The notes beneath the pieces were generated by a model. That model worked only from the letters and a program-made list of their open reading frames with translations, ran no database searches and had not been told where the DNA came from. 55,448 bases of DNA from positions 1 through 55,448 of the forward strand of contig JALOQF010000005.1 in assembly GCA_025459425.1 (NCBI GenBank), in the 5' to 3' direction. Shown here one piece after another: positions 1-9,000 of the stretch (position 1 is the stretch's first letter; each line of letters starts with the position of its first letter). Position numbers and translations under genes: made by a program. Source of the DNA: Myxococcaceae bacterium. GTDB taxonomy: Bacteria > Myxococcota > Myxococcia > Myxococcales > Myxococcaceae.

Positions 1-225
1 GTTCTCAACTATCCGGATAACACTCGCGGTACCTACGTACTGACCCGGCGCGCGACTGCTCCTCAAGCGTTTGGAGCGCTTGCGGTGAGGGGCAGATGAA
101 GAGACGAATCCCGGCATTCCCGATTCTGATTTGCGGATGCGCGCTTGACGGGGGAGCATACGCGCAAGGTTAGGCATGGCGCGAGGCATCGACTGGATAC
201 CAGAAGGTACGCTTTCCGAAGATGA
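1..225. other. Left-edge stretch with no recognisable gene
   Basis: Nothing here can be assigned. On the plus strand bases 1-99 are open from the window edge and could be the last 32 codons of a gene. They overlap by ATGA a 25-codon ORF (96-173) that begins like a signal peptide (MKRRIPAFPILICGCA). A 27-codon ORF follows at 176-259. The stretch is visibly less GC-rich than the rest of the window and meets the broken pseG-like gene at about 230-240, so it is probably foreign DNA or a recombination product. Confidence 0.4.
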
Positions 226-522
226 CTACCAATGGCTCGTCGACGACACAAACGCATAGCCGTCCGCAACCACTGCGGCCGACGATCTTGTGACCGTGAG
301 CTCCCTGGTCCAGGCACCGTCGTCGACGTCCTTCGGCCTGGGAATCCACTGGCCACCCGTTCGCTCGACGCGCTCGACGAGCGTCGGCGGGAGTTCGCCC
401 GTCATCACGAACCGACCACCGCGCAAGACCCAGGCCTCGGCGAGTGCGAGCATGCGCATGACATGACCGGTTCCAATGAGGGGCCCGGCATCGGCACGAA
501 TCAGGAGTTCCTTCGCGCTCAC
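226..522 (-). pseudogene. pseG: Truncated PseG-like nucleotide-sugar hydrolase
   Basis: This is the first 98 codons of a PseG/SpsG-type enzyme, which removes UDP from UDP-2,4-diacetamido-2,4,6-trideoxy-altropyranose in pseudaminic acid synthesis. The diagnostic N-terminal nucleotide-binding loop with the catalytic His is present (ADAGPLIGTGHVMR), and the similarity runs to the VVADGYAF segment. The frame then ends at a TAG after four unrelated residues. Intact relatives are about 270 residues or longer, so the C-terminal Rossmann domain is missing. The GTG start overlaps the pseC stop (GTGA), the coupling expected in the original operon. No other frame downstream continues the family, so this looks like a recombination break rather than a point mutation. 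Confidence 0.7.
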
Positions 523-1721
523 GACGCGAGGAGACCCCCGACGACGTCGACGACGCGATCGACGTCGGAGTCCGCCATACCGGGGAACATCGGCAAACTC
601 AGGCAACCCGCGTAGTAGGCGTCGGCACCAGGGAACGAACCACTCGACAAGCCGGACTCGACGAAGTCAGGCTGTCGGTGAACCGGGATGTAGTGAACCT
701 GTGGGGCGATGCCCTTCTCTCGCAGCCCGTCGTAGAGCGCTCGGCGCCGTCGCGCGACCGACTCCACCGACTCCCCGGTCCCTGGAACATGTCGAATCAC
801 TTTGAGGTGGTACGCGGAGGGGTTCCGCGCGGGCACGCTCAGCGACTGCAGCTTTCGAGCAAACGACTGCCCCGAGAAGGCTGCGTCGTAACGCGCGGCC
901 AGAGCCCTCCGGCGTTCGACGAAGCGCTCGAGCTTGCGAGCCTGCGAAAGGCCCAACGCGCACTGCACATCGGTCAGCCTGTAGTGGTACCCGAGTGATT
1001 GCTGCTCGTAGTACCAGGGTCCGTCGACCTGCTTGAGCTTCGCAGGGTCCTTCGTGATTCCGTGGGTCCGCAGCTCGAGCAGCAGCTTGTACGCGCCCTC
1101 GTCGTTGGTGGTGATCGCCCCGCCTTCTCCCGTCGTGATGTGCTTCACCGGGTGGAACGAGAGGATCGCAAAGTCGGTGTGCGTGCAGCTGCCGGCCTTC
1201 ACCGTCGCGCCGCGTTGGTCGACGTAGGTCGCGCCCAGCGAGTGCGCTGCGTCTTCGATGACCTTCGCGCCGACCTCGCTCGCGATGGCTCGAACGCCCT
1301 CGAGATCGGCGACTGAACCCGAGAAGTCCACGGGAACGATCACGCGGGGTCGAATGCCCTTCTCCCGGAGCCGGTCGACCGCAGCCCGCAGGGCCGGCAG
1401 CGACACGTGGCCCGTCGTTGGGTCCACATCGACGAGGGTCGGCACGCCGCCCGCGTACCGAATGCAGTTCGCTGACGCCACGAAGGTGACATCGGAGGTC
1501 AGGCCAGAATCGCCAGCCCGAACGCCGGCAGCGAGCGCGGCGAGATGGAGCGCCGCAGTGCCCGACGAGACGGCGACCGCGTACCGCGCGCCGGTGAGCT
1601 CGCAGAGCGCTTCCTCGAACTTCGCGACCGCAGGGCCCTGCGTGAGCCAATCAGAGCGGAGCTGCTTCACGACGGCGTCGATGTCGTCGTCCTCGATGAG
1701 CTGTCGTCCGTAGGGAAGCAT
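519..1721 (-). CDS. pseC: PseC, UDP-4-amino-4,6-dideoxy-N-acetyl-altrosamine transaminase
   Basis: This is a 400-residue PLP-dependent sugar aminotransferase of the DegT/DnrJ/EryC1 family. The N-terminus (MLPYGRQLIEDDDIDAV, then SDWLTQGP) is the PseC signature. The PLP lysine is K193 in FHPVKHITTGEGG, and the expected VEDAAH-type aspartate motif appears as VIEDAAHSLGA. PseC aminates the 4-keto sugar made by PseB in the cytoplasm. It is third in a minus-strand operon, 9 bases after the epimerase gene and overlapping the pseG remnant by 4 bases. It appears intact, although the next step of the pathway is broken. Confidence 0.9.
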   Translation of the reverse strand: MLPYGRQLIEDDDIDAVVKQLRSDWLTQGPAVAKFEEALCELTGARYAVAVSSGTAALHLAALAAGVRAGDSGLTSDVTFVASANCIRYAGGVPTLVDVDPTTGHVSLPALRAAVDRLREKGIRPRVIVPVDFSGSVADLEGVRAIASEVGAKVIEDAAHSLGATYVDQRGATVKAGSCTHTDFAILSFHPVKHITTGEGGAITTNDEGAYKLLLELRTHGITKDPAKLKQVDGPWYYEQQSLGYHYRLTDVQCALGLSQARKLERFVERRRALAARYDAAFSGQSFARKLQSLSVPARNPSAYHLKVIRHVPGTGESVESVARRRRALYDGLREKGIAPQVHYIPVHRQPDFVESGLSSGSFPGADAYYAGCLSLPMFPGMADSDVDRVVDVVGGLLAS

Positions 1722-1730
1722 GTGGTCGTC

Positions 1731-2753
1731 TCACCACGCCCAACGATTGTTGGCCAGCCAGGTGCGGGTCTTCGAGATCCCCTCTTCGAGGGGGGTCTTC
1801 GCGGCCCAGCCGAGCAGCTCCCTTGCGAGCGAAGCATCGCAGCAGAGCTTCATGATCTCCGCCTGCGGGTGGTCATGCGCCACGCGCTCGACACGATTCT
1901 GCGGGGAACAGCACAGCGCAGCGAGTTGGTTCACGGAGACGTCTCGGCCCGTGCCGGCATTGACGACCCGGCCCTCGCTCTTGTCGGACTGAGCCGCCCG
2001 AACCACGAAGTCCGCGCAGTCCTCGACGTACAGCAGGTCGCGGGTCTGCTCGCCCGAGCCCTTCACGAGCAGGGGCTCGTTGCCGAGATCACGCTTGAGG
2101 AAAATCGACACCACCCCACCCTCACCGTTGCTCTTCTGGAAGGGCCCGTACGTGTTGAAGGGGCGAACGACCGTCACGGGCATGCGGTACGCGTGGAAGT
2201 ACGACAGCGCCAGCATGTCGGCGCCGATCTTCGCGGCCGCGTAGGGCGAGGCCGGCCTGTACGGGTGAGTCTCACGAATCGCCTGCCCGCCGGCCAGGTC
2301 GTAGACCATGCACGTGGACATGACCGCGACACGCGGGCCCCGCAGCTTGAGCTTCGGAACTTCACGGTCGAAGTCGAAGTGCCTGCTGTCGACCGACAAC
2401 CCGTTCTGCGCGAAGTACTGTCGTCGGCAGGCCTCGAGGACCCGGAAGGTACCGATGGCGTCGTTCCGGAACGTGGGCTCCGGGTCGTCGATCGACTTCT
2501 GAACGTGAATCGAGGCGCCCAGGTGGAGCACGAGATCCCACGGACGCGCGAAGAGAGGGTCGAGCACGTCGGCGCGGGTCAGATCACCTTCGACCAGCCC
2601 CTTGAAACCTGCCTTGCCCTCGAGCTCGGAGAGGTTCTGGCGGCGGCCGTTGGACAGGTCATCGAGGGCGGTGACTTCGTGACCATCGGCCAGCAACCGA
2701 GCGACGACCCACCGGCCGATGAAGCCGGCCCCTCCAGTCACGAGACACCTCAC
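1731..2753 (-). CDS. Extended-SDR NAD-dependent sugar epimerase/dehydratase
   Basis: This is a 340-residue extended short-chain dehydrogenase acting on a nucleotide sugar. The N-terminal Rossmann glycine motif is GGAGFIG at residues 7-13. The catalytic Tyr-Lys pair is in SPYAAAKIGADML, with the upstream Ser/Thr in VMSTCMVYD. The RPFNTYGP segment and the TRDLLYVEDCA segment are typical of the UDP-glucose 4-epimerase / dTDP-glucose dehydratase group. It overlaps the pseB-like gene by 4 bases (ATGA). Its exact substrate cannot be read from sequence. An epimerase is not part of the canonical Pse pathway, so it may divert the intermediate to another 4-amino sugar. Confidence 0.8.
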   Translation of the reverse strand: MRCLVTGGAGFIGRWVVARLLADGHEVTALDDLSNGRRQNLSELEGKAGFKGLVEGDLTRADVLDPLFARPWDLVLHLGASIHVQKSIDDPEPTFRNDAIGTFRVLEACRRQYFAQNGLSVDSRHFDFDREVPKLKLRGPRVAVMSTCMVYDLAGGQAIRETHPYRPASPYAAAKIGADMLALSYFHAYRMPVTVVRPFNTYGPFQKSNGEGGVVSIFLKRDLGNEPLLVKGSGEQTRDLLYVEDCADFVVRAAQSDKSEGRVVNAGTGRDVSVNQLAALCCSPQNRVERVAHDHPQAEIMKLCCDASLARELLGWAAKTPLEEGISKTRTWLANNRWAW

Positions 2754-3799
2754 GGCAACAGCCCTCCGTTCTGCAGAAAAGGATCCAGCACGCCATGCGA
2801 ACGCAGGTACTCGACGATCTCGTCACGCGACATCAAGTGGTCTTTGCCCGAGTGCCACTCGCGTGTGACCGGGCGCGCCCCTCCGAGGCTCTCGGCCGTG
2901 GCGCCACCATAGGCCCCCGCGTTCGGAGAGAGCACGACGAGGAGCCGCTCCAGCTCGAGCGTGCGTGACATCTCGTCGGTCGAGATGAGTTCCTCGAAGA
3001 GCTTCTCGCCGGGCCTCGCGCCGATGAAGTCGAGGCGTGGCTCGCCCTTGCCCTTCAGAATCGCCCACATGGCGTGCGCCAGGTCGAGAACCTTGAGGGC
3101 ACGCATCTTCGTGACGAAGACCTCGCCGCCCTTGAGCTGCGAGCCCGCCTCGACGACGAGCGAGGCCGCCTCCGGGACGGTCATGATGTAGCGGGTCATG
3201 CCGGCATCCGTCAGGGTCACGGGCTCCCCGCGGAGCATCTGACCCGCGAAGATGGGAACCACCGAGCCCCGGGAGCCAATGACGTTGCCGAAGCGAACAG
3301 CGCCGAAGCGGGTGCGATGGGTGCCCCGAATCTCGTTGGCCGCAGCAACCAGACGCTCGCCCATCATCTTCGAGGCGCCCATGACGTTCGTGGGGTTGAC
3401 GGCCTTGTCGGAAGAGGTGAACACCACCCGCTCGACGTTGGCGTCGAGCGCAGCGCGGATGACGTTGTTCACGCCCTGCAGGTTCGTCTGCACGACCTCA
3501 AAGGGGTTGTATTCGCCGAGTCCAACGTGCTTGAGGGCGGCAGTGTGGAAGACGACGTCGACACCGCTCATCGCGAACCGGAGTCGATCGAGGTCTCGAA
3601 CGTCACCGATGAACGGCGAAACCTGCGGACCGACTCTCGAGAGCCGTTGATGCAGGAAGAACAAGTCGTTTTCGGAGTGGTCGAGACACCGAAGCGAGCG
3701 AACTCGGGGCGCAAGCCGCTCGCAGAGCGCACTGCCGATGGTGCCGGCAGCGCCGGTGACGAGCACCACTCGATTGTCGATGTAGGACATGCCGTCCAT
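2750..3799 (-). CDS. pseB: PseB/CapE-like UDP-GlcNAc 4,6-dehydratase
   Basis: This is a 349-residue soluble SDR of the CapD/PseB/FlaA1 group, which converts UDP-GlcNAc to a 4-keto-6-deoxy sugar, the first step of pseudaminic and related amino-sugar routes. It has the nucleotide loop VTGAAGTIGSALC and the family-specific active site SSDKAVNPTNVMGASK, where Met replaces the usual Tyr. RPGEKLFEELIS is also diagnostic. There are no membrane segments, unlike the paralogue at 19349-21268. Met4 (3790) is an equally good start. It is the first gene of the minus operon and is divergent from wzx. Whether it inverts C5 (true PseB) is not certain. Confidence 0.8.
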   Translation of the reverse strand: MDGMSYIDNRVVLVTGAAGTIGSALCERLAPRVRSLRCLDHSENDLFFLHQRLSRVGPQVSPFIGDVRDLDRLRFAMSGVDVVFHTAALKHVGLGEYNPFEVVQTNLQGVNNVIRAALDANVERVVFTSSDKAVNPTNVMGASKMMGERLVAAANEIRGTHRTRFGAVRFGNVIGSRGSVVPIFAGQMLRGEPVTLTDAGMTRYIMTVPEAASLVVEAGSQLKGGEVFVTKMRALKVLDLAHAMWAILKGKGEPRLDFIGARPGEKLFEELISTDEMSRTLELERLLVVLSPNAGAYGGATAESLGGARPVTREWHSGKDHLMSRDEIVEYLRSHGVLDPFLQNGGLLP

Positions 3800-3858
3800 T
3801 CGAACCTCTGTGCCCGCTGTTGGGGCGGGAGTTCATCCTGCATCTGCCGAGGCCTCGC

Positions 3859-5124
3859 GTGACGTCGCAGCCAACGAGCCCGAGTCTTGTTGCGAGGCTC
3901 TTGCGCTCGCCGACGCTCGTGTACACCGTGCTCGCCGGGCTGTCTCGGGCCTCTTCGATTCTCATGGGCCCCTTCCTCACTCGGCGTCTGACGCCGGCCG
4001 AGTACGGTGACCTGGCGTTCTACCAGTCGACCGCCGCGGTCCTCAGCATGGTCCTCTCCGCGGGTCTCACGGCTGCCGTCTCGCGGTTCTACTTCGAGGG
4101 AGACAACCGAGAAGAAGCCCTGCGCGCGTCAGGCTCGGTCGCTCGGGGCATGCTCGCAACGGTGCTCGGGGGCGCCCTCCTCTGTGCCGCGCTCATTTCA
4201 CTCACACATCTTTCCTCTGACACGCGGCATCACGCCCTCGCGACGCTGGTCTCTGGAGTTGGGTTGGCGCTCGTATCGATTCCTGTCGGACTCACTCGGG
4301 CTCGCCAGCGGCCGTTTCAGGTCGCGGCGTTCGCATCAATTGAGTTCGGGGGGCTTCTGCTTTCGACTGTCGGATTGGTCGGGGTTGCGGAGCGAGGCCT
4401 CGATGGCGCGCTTGAGGCGCTCGCCCTGTCAGGTGTTCTGTCGGGTGTTGCGGCAGGCGCGTACGTGGTGTCCCTGCCTGGACAGCTGAACCGAGCGATG
4501 TTGGCTCGTGGTCTTCGGTTTTCAGCTCCCTTCGTCCCACACTTCATTGCGAACCAACTGCTCACGCTGGGCGACCGCTGGTTCTTGAAGGCGAACGGTC
4601 TCGAGAGTCAGCTCGGGCCATACGCCCTCGCGTCGCAACTCGCAGCCCCCATAGGCCTGGTCATCGGGGCCCACAACGACACGGCGAGCGCGCGCCTCGG
4701 CGAAGCGGTTCGTACTGGCGGGTCGGATCAGCTCAGACTGGGTTTTCCATCGCTTGCCCGCGGCTACCTGATGCTCGCCGTGCCGCTGTGCGGCGTGGTC
4801 CTCGTCGCCAGCCCACTCGTTCCCTGGGTCTTCTCCAGTCGATTCGAGAGCGCAGTGGGCTTTCTGCCACTGCTGCTTCTCAGCATCCTGATCGAAACCC
4901 TCTACTACCCCGCGACCAACGTTCTCTTCTTCGCGAACGCTACGACGAGAATTCCCGTACTCACGGGGCTCTCTGGGCTCGCTTCGCTTGTGCTGAACGT
5001 TCTCCTGATTCCCAAGTACGGCGCATGGGGCGCGCTCGTCGCCCGCGTCATTGCGATGACCCTCCGCACCGCACTCGCGCTGTCCTTCGCGAGAGCAGCA
5101 ATGAGAGTCACGGCAGTGCCGTGA
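3859..5124 (+). CDS. wzx: Wzx-like polysaccharide flippase (MOP family)
   Basis: This is a polytopic membrane protein of about 421 residues with roughly 12 to 14 hydrophobic segments and the MOP/Wzx N-terminus: a loop FLTRRLTPAEYGDLAFYQS after the first helix, as in O-antigen flippases. It should move undecaprenyl-diphosphate-linked repeat units across the inner membrane. I prefer the GTG at 3859 (MTSQPTSPSLVARLL); an upstream TTG at 3820 would add an unlikely tail. It is divergent from the pseB-like gene and overlaps the opposing transferase by 17 bases tail to tail. GC content is lower than in the housekeeping genes, which suggests acquired DNA. Confidence 0.8.
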   Translation: MTSQPTSPSLVARLLRSPTLVYTVLAGLSRASSILMGPFLTRRLTPAEYGDLAFYQSTAAVLSMVLSAGLTAAVSRFYFEGDNREEALRASGSVARGMLATVLGGALLCAALISLTHLSSDTRHHALATLVSGVGLALVSIPVGLTRARQRPFQVAAFASIEFGGLLLSTVGLVGVAERGLDGALEALALSGVLSGVAAGAYVVSLPGQLNRAMLARGLRFSAPFVPHFIANQLLTLGDRWFLKANGLESQLGPYALASQLAAPIGLVIGAHNDTASARLGEAVRTGGSDQLRLGFPSLARGYLMLAVPLCGVVLVASPLVPWVFSSRFESAVGFLPLLLLSILIETLYYPATNVLFFANATTRIPVLTGLSGLASLVLNVLLIPKYGAWGALVARVIAMTLRTALALSFARAAMRVTAVP

Positions 5125-6976
5125 GGTCGAGTGGCAAGGGCCTCAGACGAGAACCGAAAAGCTGCTCCAACATGTACGCCTCAGGACTTGTCTCCGGCCC
5201 TTCGGAGCGGCACTTGACCAGGTAGTTTTCAACGAGCCGATGACCGTCAGACGCCAGAAAGAAGCGGCGTGACTCGTGGACGAAGTCCGACGCGGGCGCG
5301 TCCCAGTGCAGGGGCATCACATGCACAAACACGGGCAAGCCAGTCAGCACGGACTCAGCGACCACAGTCGACATGTTTGAGACGACCAGGTCGGCCTCTG
5401 ACACATCCTGCTCGAGCGTTCGACCACGCGAGACCTGAACGCCGAGGGCCGATAACCGCTCGGCATGGGGACGAAGCTTCGAATCGAGCGAACCGGGGTG
5501 CGGTCGCCATCGCACCTGAAGGTGTGACGTGGAAGGGCTCGACCGCAAATGGGCCATGAAGTCGACGAGTTCCCGCTCGAACAAGTCGAGGTCACGAACC
5601 CCTACGTAGTCTCGGTGCAGATACGATGACATCACCAGAACGCACTTGGGCTGCGCGCTTCGCGTTCTCTCGCTCAACCGAACGGGCATTCCACCAACCA
5701 GGACATTCTGGCGAAGCGAGGCAAGACATCGTCTGTCATTCTCAGTCCACGCCCCGTGAAGCGCCGAGCAGTGCTCAGCGGCGCCCACCCAGTCATCGCC
5801 CAGCCCGCCGTGAAAGAGGTGAATGGTACGAGCACCGTGGCGTTGGAGTTCGATGTCGACTGCCGCCAGGGCCGGCGAACTGCTCGCGGCGAACACGAAC
5901 TTCGAGTTCGACACGTCAGTCGTTTCAACCAACTCTCGTGTGGCCGCCTGAGCGAGTTCGAATCGAAGCAGGTCGACTCCGAACAGGCGCCCGGCTTCAC
6001 CGGGCGTGGGCAGCGCTTCGGTCAGCCGCATCAGATCACGGCTTTGTTGGCCAAGACGACGAGCCGCACGCGCCCCGCGACTGAATGCACCAGCAACCGC
6101 TCGCGCAAACCGACGCGGATCGGAGGGAACAACCGCCTGTCGAATCGCGTTGACCCCTGGCTGTGAGTCGAGCCCTCGAAGCCCACTCAGTGGTTCACGA
6201 CCACGACTCTGCATGTCTTGCTCGGAACGAACGCCAGAGCTGAGCGAACCCACGAGAAGAACTCCAAGACCAGAGCTGGTCAGGCCGCCTGAACCGTACA
6301 GGTCGAGGACATGCTGGTTGATTCGTGCCCAATCTGGGATCAACGCGAACCAGACGGGTGGCGGCGGCACCGATCGACGTGCAGAGATCGCATCGAGAGT
6401 GGGTCGCCGCTTCGAAGTGTCGCGCGTGAAGCGTGCGAGTTCACCGATGGCAAACGCTTCAGCGGATGCGAGGTACGCAAGCGACGATGGGCGAGGTGAC
6501 ACGGGAAAACCCACCTCGTCGACGCGAGCGTGGCCGAACAAGGCTCGAGCCCGCTGTCGTACAGGCGTCGAGTAAAGAAAGCGCTGGGCGAACCGCTGAC
6601 ACAGCGCTGCGTAGAAGGCGCGGGAGAACGGGGCATCGGGGTCCTCGTCGAATAAGCCTCCGATGAAGACCCGGAGCCCCTTGCGCAGTGCTGCAGTTTC
6701 TTCTCCGAGTGCACGAAACTGGAGCGCGCCAACTTCAGTCGCCGAGACACCAGGAATCGGGTTCGCGCGAAGCCACAGGGTCGCGCCCTGAGCAATGAGG
6801 CGTACGGGGCCGCCCGCTGCTGCAGAGGCAAGGGTTTCACGAAGCGAAGGAAGCGCCGTAGCCTCCGAGGCGAGGATGACGACGCTGGGCTCCGGAGCAG
6901 TTGGCGGCCACGTGAATCGCCGAAGCTTCTCGCGCACCTTCTGTAAGTCTGCTGACCCACTTAGCTCGCGCTGCAC
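5108..6976 (-). CDS. Large GT-B-type glycosyltransferase, capsule/nonulosonate-like
   Basis: The protein has 622 residues and a GTG start. The C-terminal 250 residues resemble GT-B capsule transferases that use CMP- or CDP-activated donors: an HGG loop (LFHGGLGDDW, about residue 388), an RPHP motif (VRWRPHPGS, about 492) and a Ser/Thr-rich donor loop ending in Glu (SNMSTVVAES, about 537). The first 300 residues match nothing I recognise. There are no membrane helices. Standing beside a PseB-PseC operon, it is a reasonable candidate for the transferase of the acidic sugar that operon once made, but that is inference from context. A related but inactive surface-carbohydrate protein cannot be excluded. 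Confidence 0.5.
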   Translation of the reverse strand: MQRELSGSADLQKVREKLRRFTWPPTAPEPSVVILASEATALPSLRETLASAAAGGPVRLIAQGATLWLRANPIPGVSATEVGALQFRALGEETAALRKGLRVFIGGLFDEDPDAPFSRAFYAALCQRFAQRFLYSTPVRQRARALFGHARVDEVGFPVSPRPSSLAYLASAEAFAIGELARFTRDTSKRRPTLDAISARRSVPPPPVWFALIPDWARINQHVLDLYGSGGLTSSGLGVLLVGSLSSGVRSEQDMQSRGREPLSGLRGLDSQPGVNAIRQAVVPSDPRRFARAVAGAFSRGARAARRLGQQSRDLMRLTEALPTPGEAGRLFGVDLLRFELAQAATRELVETTDVSNSKFVFAASSSPALAAVDIELQRHGARTIHLFHGGLGDDWVGAAEHCSALHGAWTENDRRCLASLRQNVLVGGMPVRLSERTRSAQPKCVLVMSSYLHRDYVGVRDLDLFERELVDFMAHLRSSPSTSHLQVRWRPHPGSLDSKLRPHAERLSALGVQVSRGRTLEQDVSEADLVVSNMSTVVAESVLTGLPVFVHVMPLHWDAPASDFVHESRRFFLASDGHRLVENYLVKCRSEGPETSPEAYMLEQLFGSRLRPLPLDLTALP

Positions 6977-7017
6977 GAAGGATTCACCGACTGTCGGCTT
7001 GAGATAGGAGTCTCTTC

Positions 7018-8949
7018 ATGTGCGGCATCACCGGCCTCTGGTCCCCACCCCATCGCCGGCATTCACCCGACCTCGCCGAGCGGCTCACCACCTCGCTCGC
7101 CCATCGCGGCCCCGACGCCTCGGGCCACCTCTCGCCCACGCCCACCCTCACCTTCGGCCACCGGCGCCTCTCCATCATCGACCTCTCTCCCGCCGGGGCC
7201 CAACCGATGGGCTCTGCCTCGGGCCGCTTCACCATCGTCTTCAACGGCGAGGTCTACAACTTCGCCGCCCTGCGTGACCAGCTTCAACGCGAGGGCAAAG
7301 CCCCGGCCTGGCGTGGCGGCTCCGACACCGAGGTCATGCTCGCGGCCATCGAAGCCTGGGGCCTCGACCTGGCCCTCTCCCGTTTCATCGGCATGTTCGC
7401 CTTCGCCCTCTGGGACGCCTCGGAGCGCCAGCTCCACCTCGTCCGCGACCGCCTCGGCGTCAAACCCCTCTACTGGACCCGCACGCCCACCGCGCTGGCC
7501 TTCGCCTCCGAGCTGAAGGCCCTGCGCGTGCTGCCCGACTTCGACACCACCCTCGACCGCACCGCCCTCGCCGGCTTCCTCGCCGCCAACTGCGTGCCCG
7601 GCACCCGCTCCATCTACCGTGGCACGCACAAGGTGCCGCCGGGCACGGTGCTCACCTTCTCGGACTGGAGCGCCGAGCCCCGCCTCACCCGCTATTGGGA
7701 TCCAGCGACCGTCGCCCGGCGCGGGCAAGAGACGCGCTTCGCCGGCTCCGACGACCAGGCCGTCGAGGCCCTCGACGCGCTCCTACGCGACGCGGTGAAG
7801 CTCCGCATGGTGGCCGACGTGCCGCTGGGCGCCTTCCTCTCGGGCGGCGTCGACTCGTCCACCGTCGTCGCGCTCATGCAGGCCCAGAGCTCGCGGCCCG
7901 TGCACACGTTCTCCATCGAGAACGAGGTCGCTGCCTACGACGAGGGCACCGCCGCCCGCGCCGTCGCCCGGCACCTCAACACCCACCACACCCCGTTCAC
8001 CGTCACCGCCAGAGACGCGCTCGACGTCATCCCCTCGCTGCCGGGCATGTTCGACGAGCCCTTCTCGGACTCGTCGCAGATCCCCACCTACCTCGTCTCG
8101 AAGCTCGCCCGCCGCGACGTCACCGTGGCGCTCTCTGGCGACGGCGGAGACGAGCTCTTCGGCGGCTACACCCGCCACCTCTACGCCCCGCGCCTCGGCG
8201 CCGCCTCGCGCTACCTGCCCGCGCCGCTGCGCCACCGCCTCGCGGCCGCCATCACCAGCCTCTCGCCCGACGCGTGGGACACGTTCTTCCAGTACGGCAA
8301 GCCGCTCCTCCCGCCGATGCGCATCGCCGGCATCCGCATGCACAAGCTCGCCGCGGCCCTCGACGCCGAGCGCCCCGACGCCATCTACGAGGTGCTGGCC
8401 TCGCACTGGACGAAGGCCGACCGCGTGCTCCCCGGCGACGACGCCGCCTGGCCCGAGCCGCCGCCCCGCACCTTCACCGGCGACTCCACCGACGACCTCG
8501 CGCACGAGATGATGCTGCGCGACCTCACCGGCTACCTGCCCGACGACGTTCTCACCAAGGTCGACCGCGCCTCGATGGCCGTCAGCCTCGAGGCCCGCGA
8601 GCCGCTGCTCGACCACCGCCTCGTCGAGTTCGCGTGGACGCTGCCCCTGTCGCTGCGCGTGCGCGGCACCACCGGCAAGTGGATTCTCCGCGAGGTGCTC
8701 GCCCGCTACGTGCCCCGCGACGTCATCTCGGGCCCCAAGATGGGCTTCGGCATTCCCCTCGGAGACTGGCTCCGCGGCCCCCTTCGTGACTGGGCGGAAT
8801 CACTGCTTCGCCCGGCATCACTCGCCGAGGTCGGTCTCGACCCATCGGTCATCGACGCGCGCTGGAGCGAGCATTTGAAAGGCCAGCGCCCCTGGGAGCA
8901 CCATCTGTGGGACGTGCTCATGCTGCAAGCGTGGCGCGCCGCGGGGTGA
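7018..8949 (+). CDS. asnB: Asparagine synthase (glutamine-hydrolysing) family amidotransferase
   Basis: This is a 643-residue AsnB-type enzyme. Met-Cys-Gly-Ile at the N-terminus gives the Ntn glutaminase nucleophile Cys2, with the glutaminase domain to about residue 210. The synthetase domain has the PP-loop SGGVDSS near 275-281 and the LSGDGGDELFGGY motif. Enzymes of this family in polysaccharide clusters often amidate a sugar acid or a precursor rather than supply asparagine, so the true acceptor is open. A TAGGAG ribosome-binding site sits at 7005-7010. The gene is divergent from the large transferase, with a 41-base gap, and is followed by a glycosyltransferase. Confidence 0.9.
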   Translation: MCGITGLWSPPHRRHSPDLAERLTTSLAHRGPDASGHLSPTPTLTFGHRRLSIIDLSPAGAQPMGSASGRFTIVFNGEVYNFAALRDQLQREGKAPAWRGGSDTEVMLAAIEAWGLDLALSRFIGMFAFALWDASERQLHLVRDRLGVKPLYWTRTPTALAFASELKALRVLPDFDTTLDRTALAGFLAANCVPGTRSIYRGTHKVPPGTVLTFSDWSAEPRLTRYWDPATVARRGQETRFAGSDDQAVEALDALLRDAVKLRMVADVPLGAFLSGGVDSSTVVALMQAQSSRPVHTFSIENEVAAYDEGTAARAVARHLNTHHTPFTVTARDALDVIPSLPGMFDEPFSDSSQIPTYLVSKLARRDVTVALSGDGGDELFGGYTRHLYAPRLGAASRYLPAPLRHRLAAAITSLSPDAWDTFFQYGKPLLPPMRIAGIRMHKLAAALDAERPDAIYEVLASHWTKADRVLPGDDAAWPEPPPRTFTGDSTDDLAHEMMLRDLTGYLPDDVLTKVDRASMAVSLEAREPLLDHRLVEFAWTLPLSLRVRGTTGKWILREVLARYVPRDVISGPKMGFGIPLGDWLRGPLRDWAESLLRPASLAEVGLDPSVIDARWSEHLKGQRPWEHHLWDVLMLQAWRAAG

Positions 8950-9000
8950 CCCGCTACATTGGTTGTATATCCAAGGGCCAGGTCAGGGGGCTTCGGGGCA

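Noticed and set aside
176-259. 27-codon plus-strand ORF at the left edge
   Set aside because: Too short, no ribosome-binding site, and partly antisense to the pseG remnant.
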